64,000 nt of DNA from Asanoa sp. WMMD1127 (GTDB lineage Bacteria > Actinomycetota > Actinomycetes > Mycobacteriales > Micromonosporaceae): contig NZ_JARUBP010000001.1 in assembly GCF_029626225.1 (NCBI RefSeq), forward strand, positions 3,162,001 through 3,226,000, given 5' to 3'. Both the position numbers and the translations under genes were made by a program. Shown here one piece after another: positions 35,396 to 42,686 of this stretch. Position 1 is the first letter of the stretch. Each line of letters opens with the position of its first letter. The notes below the pieces were generated by a model, which worked only from the letters and a program-made list of their open reading frames with translations, searched no databases and had not been told where the DNA came from.

Positions 35396-35884
35396 ATGAC
35401 CGCCTTGGCGCCCGGGCGGAGCAGCCCGGACCTGTCCTTCCTGCTCGACCACACCAGCCACGTGCTGCGCTCCCGGATGAGCGCGGCGCTGGCCGAGATC
35501 GGCCTGACGCCGCGGATGCACTGCGTCCTCGTGCACGCGCTCGAAGAGGAGCGCACCCAGATCCAGCTCGCGGAGCTCGGCGACATGGACAAGACCACGA
35601 TGGTGGTCACCGTCGACGCGCTGGAGTCGGCGGGGCTGGCCGAGCGCCGCGCCTCCAGCGTCGACCGGCGGGCCCGGATCGTGGCGGTCACCGACGAGGG
35701 CGCCCGGATGGCCCGGCGCAGTCAGGAGATCGTCGACCAGGTGCACGCCGAGGCGCTCGACGCGCTGCCGGCGACCGAGCGCAAGACCCTCCTGCGTGCC
35801 CTGGAACGCCTGGTCGGCGGCCATCTCGCCGCCCCGGTGGAGAGCCCGCGCCCGGCCCGCCGCGCCCGGGAGCGCGCCAATTAG
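35396..35884 (+). CDS. MarR family transcriptional regulator
   Basis: 162 aa. Winged helix in the middle (LAELGDMDKTTMVVTVDAL; wing ERRASSVDRRARIVAVTDEG) with N- and C-terminal dimer helices, as in MarR repressors. It precedes an MFS exporter and both genes carry related operators (35344-35378 and 35882-35914), so it very likely represses itself and the pump, releasing upon binding a toxic ligand. ATG 35396 has TATGCT 6 bases upstream and no ribosome-binding site (leaderless). Ends in a basic tail. Its stop codon lies inside the second operator. Confidence 0.9.
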   Translation: MTALAPGRSSPDLSFLLDHTSHVLRSRMSAALAEIGLTPRMHCVLVHALEEERTQIQLAELGDMDKTTMVVTVDALESAGLAERRASSVDRRARIVAVTDEGARMARRSQEIVDQVHAEALDALPATERKTLLRALERLVGGHLAAPVESPRPARRARERAN

Positions 35885-35914
35885 TTCCTTGAAAGATTGT
35901 CTGTAACGGAACTA
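35882..35914. promoter_or_regulatory. MarR operator at the MFS exporter promoter
   Basis: TAGTTCC (35882-35888) and GGAACTA (35908-35914) form an exact 7-bp repeat centred on 35898, the centre of AGATTGTCT (35894-35902). The shared pattern AGATNNTCTGNNACGG links it to the marR site. It covers the -35 TTGTCT (35897-35902); the -10 TACGGT (35920-35925) follows after 17 bases. Confidence 0.65.
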
Positions 35915-35931
35915 TCCGCTACGGTCCTCGT

Positions 35932-37410
35932 ATGAGGGAACGTTGGACCGCGCTCGGCGTCATCGCCACCGGCTCGCTGATGACCATCCTCGACGGCAGC
36001 ATCGTCACCGTCGCCATGCCCGCCATCCAGGCCGACCTGGGCTTCTCGCCGCCGGGGCTGAGCTGGGTGGTCAACGCCTACCTGATCGCGTTCGGCAGCC
36101 TGCTGCTGCTCGCCGGCCGGCTCGGTGACCTGATCGGTCGCAAGTGGATGTTCCTGGCCGGCACCGCCGTGTTCACCGCGGCCTCGCTGCTGGCCGGCCT
36201 CGCCACGACTCCTTTCATGCTGATCGCCGCCCGCTTCCTGCAGGGCGCCGGCAGCGCGATGGCGATGGCGGTCAGCCTCGGCATCCTGGTCACCCTCTAC
36301 ACCGCGCCGGCCGACCGGGCCCGCGCGATCGCGGTGTTCAGCTTCACCGGCGCCGCCGGCGCGGCCATCGGCCAAGTGCTCGGCGGCCTGCTCACCGACG
36401 CGCTGAGCTGGCACTGGATCTTCCTCATCAACCTGCCGATCGGCGTGGCCACCATCGTGCTCGGCCGGCGGGCGCTGCCGACCGACCGCGGGCTGGGCCT
36501 GCGCTCCGGCGCCGACGTGCCGGGCGCCGTCCTGGTCACCGGCGCCCTGGTGGTCGGCATCTACGCCGTCGTGGCGAGCGCGTTCGCCCTCCTGGCCGTG
36601 GCGGCCGCCCTGCTGGCGGCCTTCGTGGTGCGCCAGGCCCGAGCCCGCAACCCGCTGGTGCCGGTGCGGGTGATCCGCGCGCCGGGCGTGGCGGTGGCCA
36701 ACGTCGTGCAGATCCTCACCCTGGCCGCGTGCTTCGCCTTCCAGGTGCTGGTGACGCTCTACCTGCAGAACGTCCTCGGGTACGACGCCCTGCGGACCGG
36801 CCTCGCGATGCTCCCCGCGGCGGTGGCCATCGGCGCGGTCTCGCTGGGCGCCTCGGCGCGGCTCAACGCCCGCTTCGGCGAGCGCCGCATGCTCCTGGTC
36901 GGACTGGTGTTCCTGGCGGCTTTGCTCGCGCTGCTGATCCGGGTGCCGGTGCACGCTCACTATGTCGCCGACGTGCTCCCGGTGATGCTGCTGGCCGCGG
37001 GCTTCGGCCTGGTCCTGCCCGCGTTGGCGACGCTGGCCATGTCCGGCGCCCGCCCGGACGACGCGGGCCTCGTCTCCGGCGTCTTCAACACGACGCAGCA
37101 GATCGGCATGGCACTGGGTGTGGCTGTGCTGTCCACAGTGGCCGCCGCACGGACCGACGGGCTGCGGGCGGCGGGGGAGGGCGTGGCGGAGGCACTGACC
37201 GGGGGCTACCGGCTGGCGTTCGCGGTCGGCGCCGGGCTGGTGGTGGTCGCCTTCCTGGTCGCCCTCTTCCTGCTCCGTCCGGCGGCGGCTGCGCCGACGG
37301 CCGCCGCACCTGCCTTCGAGGGCGAGTCGACGGCATCCTCGGGCATCTCGGCGCCGAAGGCCGAATTGACTCCGGCTCGCCAAACCATGGCCGATCGCGC
37401 CGCCGGGTGA
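35932..37410 (+). CDS. DHA2-type MFS drug exporter
   Basis: 492 aa, 14 predicted helices. Motif A (GRLGDLIGRKWMF) follows helix 2, and motif C-like GAAGAAIGQVLGGLL appears in helix 5, as in DHA2 proton-driven multidrug exporters. The first helix begins GVIATGSLMTILDGSIVTVA. Under control of the MarR regulator just upstream. ATG 35932 has TACGGT 6 bases upstream with no Shine-Dalgarno, so leaderless. The C-terminal ~30 residues are an extra Ala/Ser-rich tail. Substrate unknown. Confidence 0.9.
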   Translation: MRERWTALGVIATGSLMTILDGSIVTVAMPAIQADLGFSPPGLSWVVNAYLIAFGSLLLLAGRLGDLIGRKWMFLAGTAVFTAASLLAGLATTPFMLIAARFLQGAGSAMAMAVSLGILVTLYTAPADRARAIAVFSFTGAAGAAIGQVLGGLLTDALSWHWIFLINLPIGVATIVLGRRALPTDRGLGLRSGADVPGAVLVTGALVVGIYAVVASAFALLAVAAALLAAFVVRQARARNPLVPVRVIRAPGVAVANVVQILTLAACFAFQVLVTLYLQNVLGYDALRTGLAMLPAAVAIGAVSLGASARLNARFGERRMLLVGLVFLAALLALLIRVPVHAHYVADVLPVMLLAAGFGLVLPALATLAMSGARPDDAGLVSGVFNTTQQIGMALGVAVLSTVAAARTDGLRAAGEGVAEALTGGYRLAFAVGAGLVVVAFLVALFLLRPAAAAPTAAAPAFEGESTASSGISAPKAELTPARQTMADRAAG

Positions 37411-37432
37411 CCGGTCCGCCGGAAGCGGCGTG

Positions 37433-37480
37433 AGGAACGGGCCGTTCCTATGCGGAAAGCGTTAGGAACGGCCCGTTCCT
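37433..37480. terminator. bidirectional 18-bp perfect hairpin
   Basis: AGGAACGGGCCGTTCCTA (37433-37450) pairs exactly with TAGGAACGGCCCGTTCCT (37463-37480) around a 12-base loop; each arm is itself nearly palindromic. It sits between the convergent MFS and MBL genes and shares its layout and loop with the hairpin at 30319. Confidence 0.85.
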
Positions 37481-37484
37481 TGCT

Positions 37485-38111
37485 CTAGATGGTGACTGAG
37501 GCGCCGCGTGGGATGCGTTCGTAGGCCGTGCGGCCGCTTCGGTGCAGCCAGCCGTCGAAGTTCTCGTTGCCGCGGGCCGAGGACATCTCGTCGTGGATCG
37601 GGAACGCCCGCGCCGGGGCGACGGCCCGCGTGAAGTCCACGGACTCCGCCATCTTGACCCACGGCCCGCTGGCCGGCACGAGCAGCGCCTCGACCGGCCC
37701 GTCCGGCACGAAGTAGGAGTCGCCGGGGTGGTAGACGCCGTCGATCAGGAAGCCGACGTTGTCGCACCCCGGCAGGCCGTCGTAGGTCTCCGCGTGCGCG
37801 CCCCCGACCGCCGTCACACCGAAGCCGGCCGCCGTGAACGTGTCACCGGGCGCCACCCCCTGGATCGCCGCGGCCACCGACGGCGCCACTCCCTCCGCCA
37901 GCGAGGCCGGACCCCAGATCCGCAGCGACCGGTCGGCGAGCAGCGTCGCGATGTGGTCCACGTCGAAGTGGTCGGCGTGCTCGTGGGTGACGAGGACGTC
38001 CGCCACGCCCTCCCACGCCGCCGGCTCCGTCCACACACCCGGATCGACCAGCAGCCGCCGGTCGCGGTCCTCGAGTCGCACGCAGGCGTGGGTGTACTTG
38101 GTGAGCAACAT
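37485..38111 (-). CDS. MBL-fold metallohydrolase (UlaG-like)
   Basis: 208 aa. The metal motif H43-x-H45-x-D47-H48 (VTHEHADHFD) and later histidine/aspartate ligands (GGAHAE, YHPGDSYF, PIHDE) fit the UlaG/DUF class of metallo-beta-lactamase-fold hydrolases that open lactones or phosphoesters. Starts MLLTKYTHACVRLED, typical of this subgroup. TAGAGT sits 6 bases before ATG 38111 (leaderless). It is convergent with the MFS gene and ends at the hairpin 37433-37480. The substrate is unknown. Confidence 0.83.
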   Translation of the reverse strand: MLLTKYTHACVRLEDRDRRLLVDPGVWTEPAAWEGVADVLVTHEHADHFDVDHIATLLADRSLRIWGPASLAEGVAPSVAAAIQGVAPGDTFTAAGFGVTAVGGAHAETYDGLPGCDNVGFLIDGVYHPGDSYFVPDGPVEALLVPASGPWVKMAESVDFTRAVAPARAFPIHDEMSSARGNENFDGWLHRSGRTAYERIPRGASVTI

Positions 38112-38141
38112 GATCGAACTCTACGACGCGGGCGTCACCCG

Positions 38142-38987
38142 TCAGCTTTCCAGCCGGTCCCGGTGGTCGCGGACGAACTCGGCGATGCTCCGCGGCGGCC
38201 GGCCGACGACGGTCTCTACGTGATCGTTGACGAACTCGGCCCAGCCGGAGCCGTACGCCGTGCGATATTCGGCCAGCACCTCGGCGTCCCAGCGCGGGAG
38301 GCCGTACCCGAGCATGCGGTCGCGCACCTGCTCCCGGGTCTCCGGCAGGTAGCGGACCGGGCGGCCGAGCGCGGTGCTGATCTCCTCCGCCGCCCCGTGC
38401 AGCGAGATGCTCTCCGGGCCGGTCAGCGTGTAGATCTTGCCAGCGTGCGAGGCCGGCCGGATCAGGATCTCGGCCGCGACCGCGGCGATGTCGCGCACGT
38501 CGACGGCGTTGACACGGCCGTTGCCGAAGATCCCGCAGAGGGTGTCGCCGGCCACGGCGCCGAACAGGTTCTGCATGAAGTTGGACGGCCGCAGGATCGT
38601 CCACGGGATGCCGGACTGCTCCACCTCCCAGTCGGAGAGGGCGTGCAGGCGGCCGTTGCGGGTCGGGGCGTCGGGCGCGGCGCCGATCGCGGAGAGCCGC
38701 ACGACGTGCTCCACGCCGGCCTGCCGGGCGGCCCACAGCGCGTTCATGCTCTGGCTCGGGGCCAGCGGGCCCATCGCGGTCAGCAGGAACAGCCGGGTCA
38801 CGCCCTTGAACGCCGGTTCGAGCGTGTCGGGCAGGTCGAGGTCGCCGGCCACGTAGTCGACACCCTCGATGCCGGGTGTGCGGGACAGGTCCCGGACGAG
38901 CGCGCGGACCGGCTCCTGGCCGCCGGCCAGTTCCCGGAGTACCTCCCGGGACACCATGCCGTTGGCCCCGGTGATCAGTATGGTCAT
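38142..38987 (-). CDS. NmrA-like NAD(P)-binding oxidoreductase
   Basis: 281 aa. Rossmann fold with the N-terminal GxxGxxG-type TGANGMVSREVLREL, no catalytic Tyr-x-x-x-Lys pair, and the later TILRPSNFMQNL of the NmrA/SDR a5-like NAD(P)H-binding family (azoreductase or quinone oxidoreductase QorB-like). Divergent from a MarR regulator over a 51-bp region with a palindromic operator; MarR proteins of this setting often sense quinones or oxidants. TATCGT lies 7 bases before ATG 38987 (leaderless). Confidence 0.85.
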   Translation of the reverse strand: MTILITGANGMVSREVLRELAGGQEPVRALVRDLSRTPGIEGVDYVAGDLDLPDTLEPAFKGVTRLFLLTAMGPLAPSQSMNALWAARQAGVEHVVRLSAIGAAPDAPTRNGRLHALSDWEVEQSGIPWTILRPSNFMQNLFGAVAGDTLCGIFGNGRVNAVDVRDIAAVAAEILIRPASHAGKIYTLTGPESISLHGAAEEISTALGRPVRYLPETREQVRDRMLGYGLPRWDAEVLAEYRTAYGSGWAEFVNDHVETVVGRPPRSIAEFVRDHRDRLES

Positions 38988-39002
38988 GGCGAAGACGATA
39001 TA

Positions 39003-39033
39003 GTCCAACAACGTGATCGTCCAATGATTGGAC
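39003..39033. promoter_or_regulatory. MarR operator between the NmrA-like and marR genes
   Basis: GTCCAATGATTGGAC (39019-39033) is a perfect 15-bp palindrome; a half site GTCCAA lies at 39003-39008, 16 bases apart, next to the NmrA-gene -10 (TATCGT). It overlaps a possible upstream ATG (39024) of the regulator. Confidence 0.6.
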
Positions 39034-39038
39034 CAACT

Positions 39039-39506
39039 ATGAAGCGAAGCACACGCAAGGAGCAGGATCCGGATCTGGGAATCCTGGCCGTGCAGCTCTC
39101 CGCCCGGGTCCAGCGCGAGATCTTCGCGCGGGCGGCGGCACAGGGCTTCGCCGACGCCCGGCCCCGGCACGGCGCCGTGCTCGCCTTCCTGGACGAGGAG
39201 GGCACCCGCCCCGGCGAGCTGGCCCGGCTGGCCGGCCGCAACAAGCAGACGATGGGCGCGATCATCGACGAGCTCGAGCGGCTGGGCTACGTCCGGCGTA
39301 CGCCCGACCCGGCCGACCGGCGCGCCAAGCTGATCGTGCCGACCGACCGGGGCCGGCGCTTCATGGAGATCACCGACGACTTCGTGCGCCAGATCGAGCA
39401 GGGCCTCGCCGGCACGCTGGGCGCCGACCGCTACCGCGACTTCCGCGACGCGCTCGGTCGCGGCGTCGCCAGCTTGCCCGCGACGGGCCAGGACGCGGAC
39501 GGCTAG
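39039..39506 (+). CDS. MarR family transcriptional regulator
   Basis: 155 aa. MarR winged helix with HTH LARLAGRNKQTMGAIIDELERL and wing TPDPADRRAKLIVPTDRG. Encoded divergently from the NmrA-like gene, with an operator palindrome in between, so autoregulation and control of the oxidoreductase are expected. ATG 39039 is chosen; ATG 39024 is in frame five codons earlier, inside the palindrome. No cysteine is present, so thiol-based oxidant sensing is unlikely. Overlaps the end of the convergent hydrolase gene by 4 bases. Confidence 0.88.
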   Translation: MKRSTRKEQDPDLGILAVQLSARVQREIFARAAAQGFADARPRHGAVLAFLDEEGTRPGELARLAGRNKQTMGAIIDELERLGYVRRTPDPADRRAKLIVPTDRGRRFMEITDDFVRQIEQGLAGTLGADRYRDFRDALGRGVASLPATGQDADG

Positions 39507-40723
39507 GACCGGGTCGCGAGTTGCCGGTCGAGCCAGGCGAACATGCGTTCCTCGGTGACGGCCCGGCCCAGCGGTTCACAGTGCAGGTTGGCGCCCTCCT
39601 CGGCGCTGAAGTCGACGCGGTACGCGCGGTCGCCCAGCATCGCCGCGAGCTGCTTGGACTGGCCCGGCCAGAACTGCTCGCCCTCGGGGTCGGTGATCAG
39701 CACCGGCGTCGTGATCCGGTCGGCCAGCTCACGGGTCAACCGGTAGTCGGCGATCTCGGCGTAGAGCGAGAACCAGTCCGCCTCCGACTGGTAGGGGCGG
39801 GAGCGGAAGGCGAGCGTACGCCGGAGGCTCGGCAGCATCGTCGCGAGCTTCATGTCCCGGTTGAACGCCGCCTGGTCACCGCGTTCGAGCTGCCCCCGCA
39901 TGCTCTTGCTGAGCGGCTCGGTCCACGACGTCGACACGTCCACCACGCCCGGGTCGACGACCGCGGCGACCAGGCGGTGCTCGAAGGCCAGCGCGCGGGG
40001 CAGCCAGTAGCCGCCCTGGCTGATGCCGTAGCCGGTGAGCCGGGCCGCGTCGACGTCGGCGCGGGCGGTGAGCGCGTCGAGCACGGGCTTGAGGACCGCC
40101 TCCCAGTCGGGGCGGAAGGCGGTGTGCCGGTCGAAGAGCATCGACTGCTGGCCGGGCCCGTCGTAGACGAACGCGTTCCAGCCGCGGCGCAGCGCCCCCG
40201 CGGCCGCGTAGCTCCATAGCCCGCTGACCGCGCCGTCGCTCCCGTTGGTGATGACCAGCGTGGGCCGCGGCGTGCCGGAGGCGTCCGGTCGCAGCAGGAA
40301 ACCGGGCAGTTCGGTGCTCTCGTACGGCACCCCGACCCGGACATGCGCGCCGGCGGAGCACTCGACGAACTGGTCCCAGGCGGCCCGATGCGCGTGGAAC
40401 GCCCGCAGGATGGCGCCCTCGTCGTCCAGTTCGGACAGTGACTCCACGACGCAGGCCCAGTAGTTGGCGGCCCGGAGATAGGCGGACTGGGCGCCGAGCC
40501 GGTCGCCCTGCCCGCGCAGCGCGTCGGCGTGCAGGGTGACCCGGTCGGCGGTGGCCGACCAGGCCGTACGCCAGCTGTCCTTGTCGGTGATCCGGTCGAA
40601 GGTGGCCAGCACCTCGCCGGCGTCGCTGCCGCCGTGCACGGCCTGCCCCAGCACCGCCCGCGCCTGGTAGTCCATGCCGTTGTCGCGGAAGAAGCCCTTG
40701 GAGAACACCGTGTGCGTCGCCAT
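39503..40723 (-). CDS. alpha/beta hydrolase of the DUF1100/FrsA-like family
   Basis: 406 aa. N-terminal helical cap (~1-150) precedes the hydrolase core with nucleophile S235 (GYGISQGGYWLP), acid in ITDPEGEQFWPG and histidine in GANLHCEPLGR. The layout, with an SxGG nucleophile elbow behind an N-terminal helical domain, matches the family holding 2,6-dihydroxypseudooxynicotine hydrolase and FrsA-like proteins, which cleave C-C or ester bonds. TAGCGT lies 6 bases before ATG 40723 (leaderless). The substrate is unknown; no catabolic partner is nearby. Confidence 0.82.
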   Translation of the reverse strand: MATHTVFSKGFFRDNGMDYQARAVLGQAVHGGSDAGEVLATFDRITDKDSWRTAWSATADRVTLHADALRGQGDRLGAQSAYLRAANYWACVVESLSELDDEGAILRAFHAHRAAWDQFVECSAGAHVRVGVPYESTELPGFLLRPDASGTPRPTLVITNGSDGAVSGLWSYAAAGALRRGWNAFVYDGPGQQSMLFDRHTAFRPDWEAVLKPVLDALTARADVDAARLTGYGISQGGYWLPRALAFEHRLVAAVVDPGVVDVSTSWTEPLSKSMRGQLERGDQAAFNRDMKLATMLPSLRRTLAFRSRPYQSEADWFSLYAEIADYRLTRELADRITTPVLITDPEGEQFWPGQSKQLAAMLGDRAYRVDFSAEEGANLHCEPLGRAVTEERMFAWLDRQLATRS

Positions 40724-40732
40724 TTCCTCACG

Positions 40733-41620
40733 CTAAACAGCCGTCGCGGGTTCCGGGGCCGGAACGGCCCGGCGGCTCAGCGCCACCCCGGCCAACACGA
40801 CCACCATGCCGGCGGCGATCCGCGGGCTGAACGCCTCGTCCAGCACGAGTGCGCCGAGCGCGACCGAGACCACCGGCAGCAGGTACCCGACCGTGGCCGC
40901 GTTCGTGGCGCCCTCCGCCGCGATGATCCGGTAGGTGAGGTGGAAGGTGACCCCGGTGGCCGCCACGCCGAGCACCACGACGCCGGCCAGCGCGGCCGGG
41001 TCGAGGCCGATCGGCGCCAGGCCGCCGGCCGGCAGCGCCAGGGCGGTCAGCCCGGTCGCCGCGAGGAGTTGGGCCGCGGACAGCGAGATCGTCGGCATGC
41101 CCCGGCCGACCAGGTGGCGGTCCATATAGGCGAACGCGACGGCGTAGCTGGCCGCGGCGCCGACGATGGCCAGGGCGCCCCAGCCGACGATTCCGCCGGC
41201 CTGCCACGGCGCGAAGATCACGACGACGCCGAGGAAGCCCAGCAGCAGGCCGGCCAGCCGGAGCGGCCGCGGGGAGCGCTCGGTGCCGACGGCGATGCCG
41301 ATCAGCAGGGACCACAAGGGGGTGGTCGCGTTGAGCACGCCGGCGACACCCGAGTCGACGGTCTGCTGCCCGACGCTGAACAGGGCGAACGGCAGCGCGT
41401 TGCAGAAGAACGCGGCCACCGTCACGTGCCGCCAGGTCTGGCGGTCGCCCGGCAGTCGGTGGCCGGCGCCGAAGCAGACGACCAGCAGCGTGGCCGACCC
41501 GAGCAGGCACCGGGCCAGCGTGACCTGCACCGGCGTCAGCGCGGTCAGCGCCACCTCGATCCAGAGGAAGGTCGATCCCCAGAGCAGGGCGAGCGCAGCC
41601 ACCCGGAACCACGACGACAT
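40733..41620 (-). CDS. EamA-family (DMT) exporter
   Basis: 295 aa, ten transmembrane helices in two EamA repeats (start LLWGSTFLWIEVALTAL; second repeat LTYRIIAAEGATNAATVGYLLPV). The drug/metabolite transporter family exports amino acids, metabolites or drugs. It is divergent from a LysR regulator, the usual regulator of such exporters. Ends nine bases before the hydrolase gene, which carries its own promoter. ATG 41620; a GTG three codons upstream is possible. Confidence 0.88.
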   Translation of the reverse strand: MSSWFRVAALALLWGSTFLWIEVALTALTPVQVTLARCLLGSATLLVVCFGAGHRLPGDRQTWRHVTVAAFFCNALPFALFSVGQQTVDSGVAGVLNATTPLWSLLIGIAVGTERSPRPLRLAGLLLGFLGVVVIFAPWQAGGIVGWGALAIVGAAASYAVAFAYMDRHLVGRGMPTISLSAAQLLAATGLTALALPAGGLAPIGLDPAALAGVVVLGVAATGVTFHLTYRIIAAEGATNAATVGYLLPVVSVALGALVLDEAFSPRIAAGMVVVLAGVALSRRAVPAPEPATAV

Positions 41621-41644
41621 GCCCTGCACGGTCCCGCGTCGCGA

Positions 41645-41658
41645 CTTGGAAGTACAAG
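41645..41658. promoter_or_regulatory. possible LysR binding site between exporter and lysR
   Basis: CTTG and CAAG flank six bases (41645-41658), an interrupted dyad between the two divergent genes; GCACGTGC (41670-41677) is a second palindrome closer to lysR. Both are short, and the spacing is not the canonical T-N11-A, so the assignment is weak. Confidence 0.3.
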
Positions 41659-41692
41659 CGAAAGATTCTGCACGTGCGTTAAGTTGTGCTAC

Positions 41693-42565
41693 ATGCTCGA
41701 CGTCCGGCGCATGCAGGTCCTGCGGGCCGTGGTCACCAGCGGCTCGGTGACCGCGGCGGCGGCCGCCCTCGGCTACACCCCGTCCGCGGTCAGCCAGCAG
41801 GTGGCGGCGCTGGAGAAGGAGGCCGGGACGGCGCTGCTCGAGCGCGTCGGTCGCGGCGTGCGCCCCACGGCCGCGGGCCGGCTGCTGACCGGTCACGCGG
41901 CGATCATCAGCCAGCAGGTCGCCGAGGCGGAGACCGCGCTGGCCGACCTGCGCGCGGGCCGCACGGGCCGGCTCGCGGTGCGCTATTTCGCGTCGGTCGG
42001 GCCGACGCTGCTCGCGCCCGCGCTGGCCCGGGTGCGCCGCGAGCATCCCGGCGTGACGATCGACCCAACGCTCACCGATCCGGACGACCCGTTGCCGGAC
42101 GACGCCGACCTCGTCGTCGTGGTGCGCCGGCCGGGCGACGAGCCACCGCCGGGCGTACGCCTGACGCGGTTGCGGTCCGACGCTTATCAAGCGGTGCTCC
42201 CCATCGGACACCCGCTGGCCGTGGCTCGCGTCGTGGACCTGGCCGACCTGGCGGGCGAGCCGTGGGTCGGCAGCGAGCCACCGGGCCCGTGCCTGGACCC
42301 GATCCTCGACGCCTGCGCCGCGGCCGGCTTCACCCCGGACTTCGTGGCGAAGTCGGAGGACTACGCCACGGCGCAGGGTTTCGTCGCCGCCGGCCTCGGC
42401 GTCAGCCTCATCCCGCGGCTGGGCCTGAGCGCCCGGCACCCGGGCGTCGCGGTCCGCCGGGTCCGCCGACCGGAGCCGACCCGCACGATCTACGCCGCGG
42501 TCCGCACGGTGTCGACCGACCAGCCGGCCCTGCGCGCCCTGCTCGAGGCCCTGGCCGGGAAGTGA
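41693..42565 (+). CDS. LysR family transcriptional regulator
   Basis: 290 aa. N-terminal HTH (RAVVTSGSVTAAAAALGYTPSAVSQQVAALEKE, in part) and a C-terminal substrate-binding domain (about 90-285). Divergent from the EamA exporter, which it probably controls. TAAGTT lies 7 bases before ATG 41693 and no Shine-Dalgarno is present. The effector domain ends FVAAGLGVSLIPRLGLSAR, usual for the family. A long inverted repeat follows the gene. Confidence 0.92.
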   Translation: MLDVRRMQVLRAVVTSGSVTAAAAALGYTPSAVSQQVAALEKEAGTALLERVGRGVRPTAAGRLLTGHAAIISQQVAEAETALADLRAGRTGRLAVRYFASVGPTLLAPALARVRREHPGVTIDPTLTDPDDPLPDDADLVVVVRRPGDEPPPGVRLTRLRSDAYQAVLPIGHPLAVARVVDLADLAGEPWVGSEPPGPCLDPILDACAAAGFTPDFVAKSEDYATAQGFVAAGLGVSLIPRLGLSARHPGVAVRRVRRPEPTRTIYAAVRTVSTDQPALRALLEALAGK

Positions 42566-42596
42566 TGTAACGACACACCGCGCGCCGTGGGGTTTC

Positions 42597-42666
42597 CGGG
42601 CCCGTGCGGTCCAGCGTGACGCGAGGCATCGATGGCACGCTCTCTCCAGTGGACCGCACGGGTCCG
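42597..42666 (+). repeat. 17-bp inverted repeat between lysR and the beta-propeller gene
   Basis: CGGGCCCGTGCGGTCCA (42597-42613) pairs with TGGACCGCACGGGTCCG (42650-42666), with one G-U pair; inside, GCGTG (42614-42618) and CACGC (42636-42640) continue the stem. There is no T tract. It is either the lysR terminator or a leader structure, as it ends 20 bases before the next ATG. Confidence 0.7.
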
Positions 42667-42686
42667 TAGTCCGACGAAGGGAAGAC

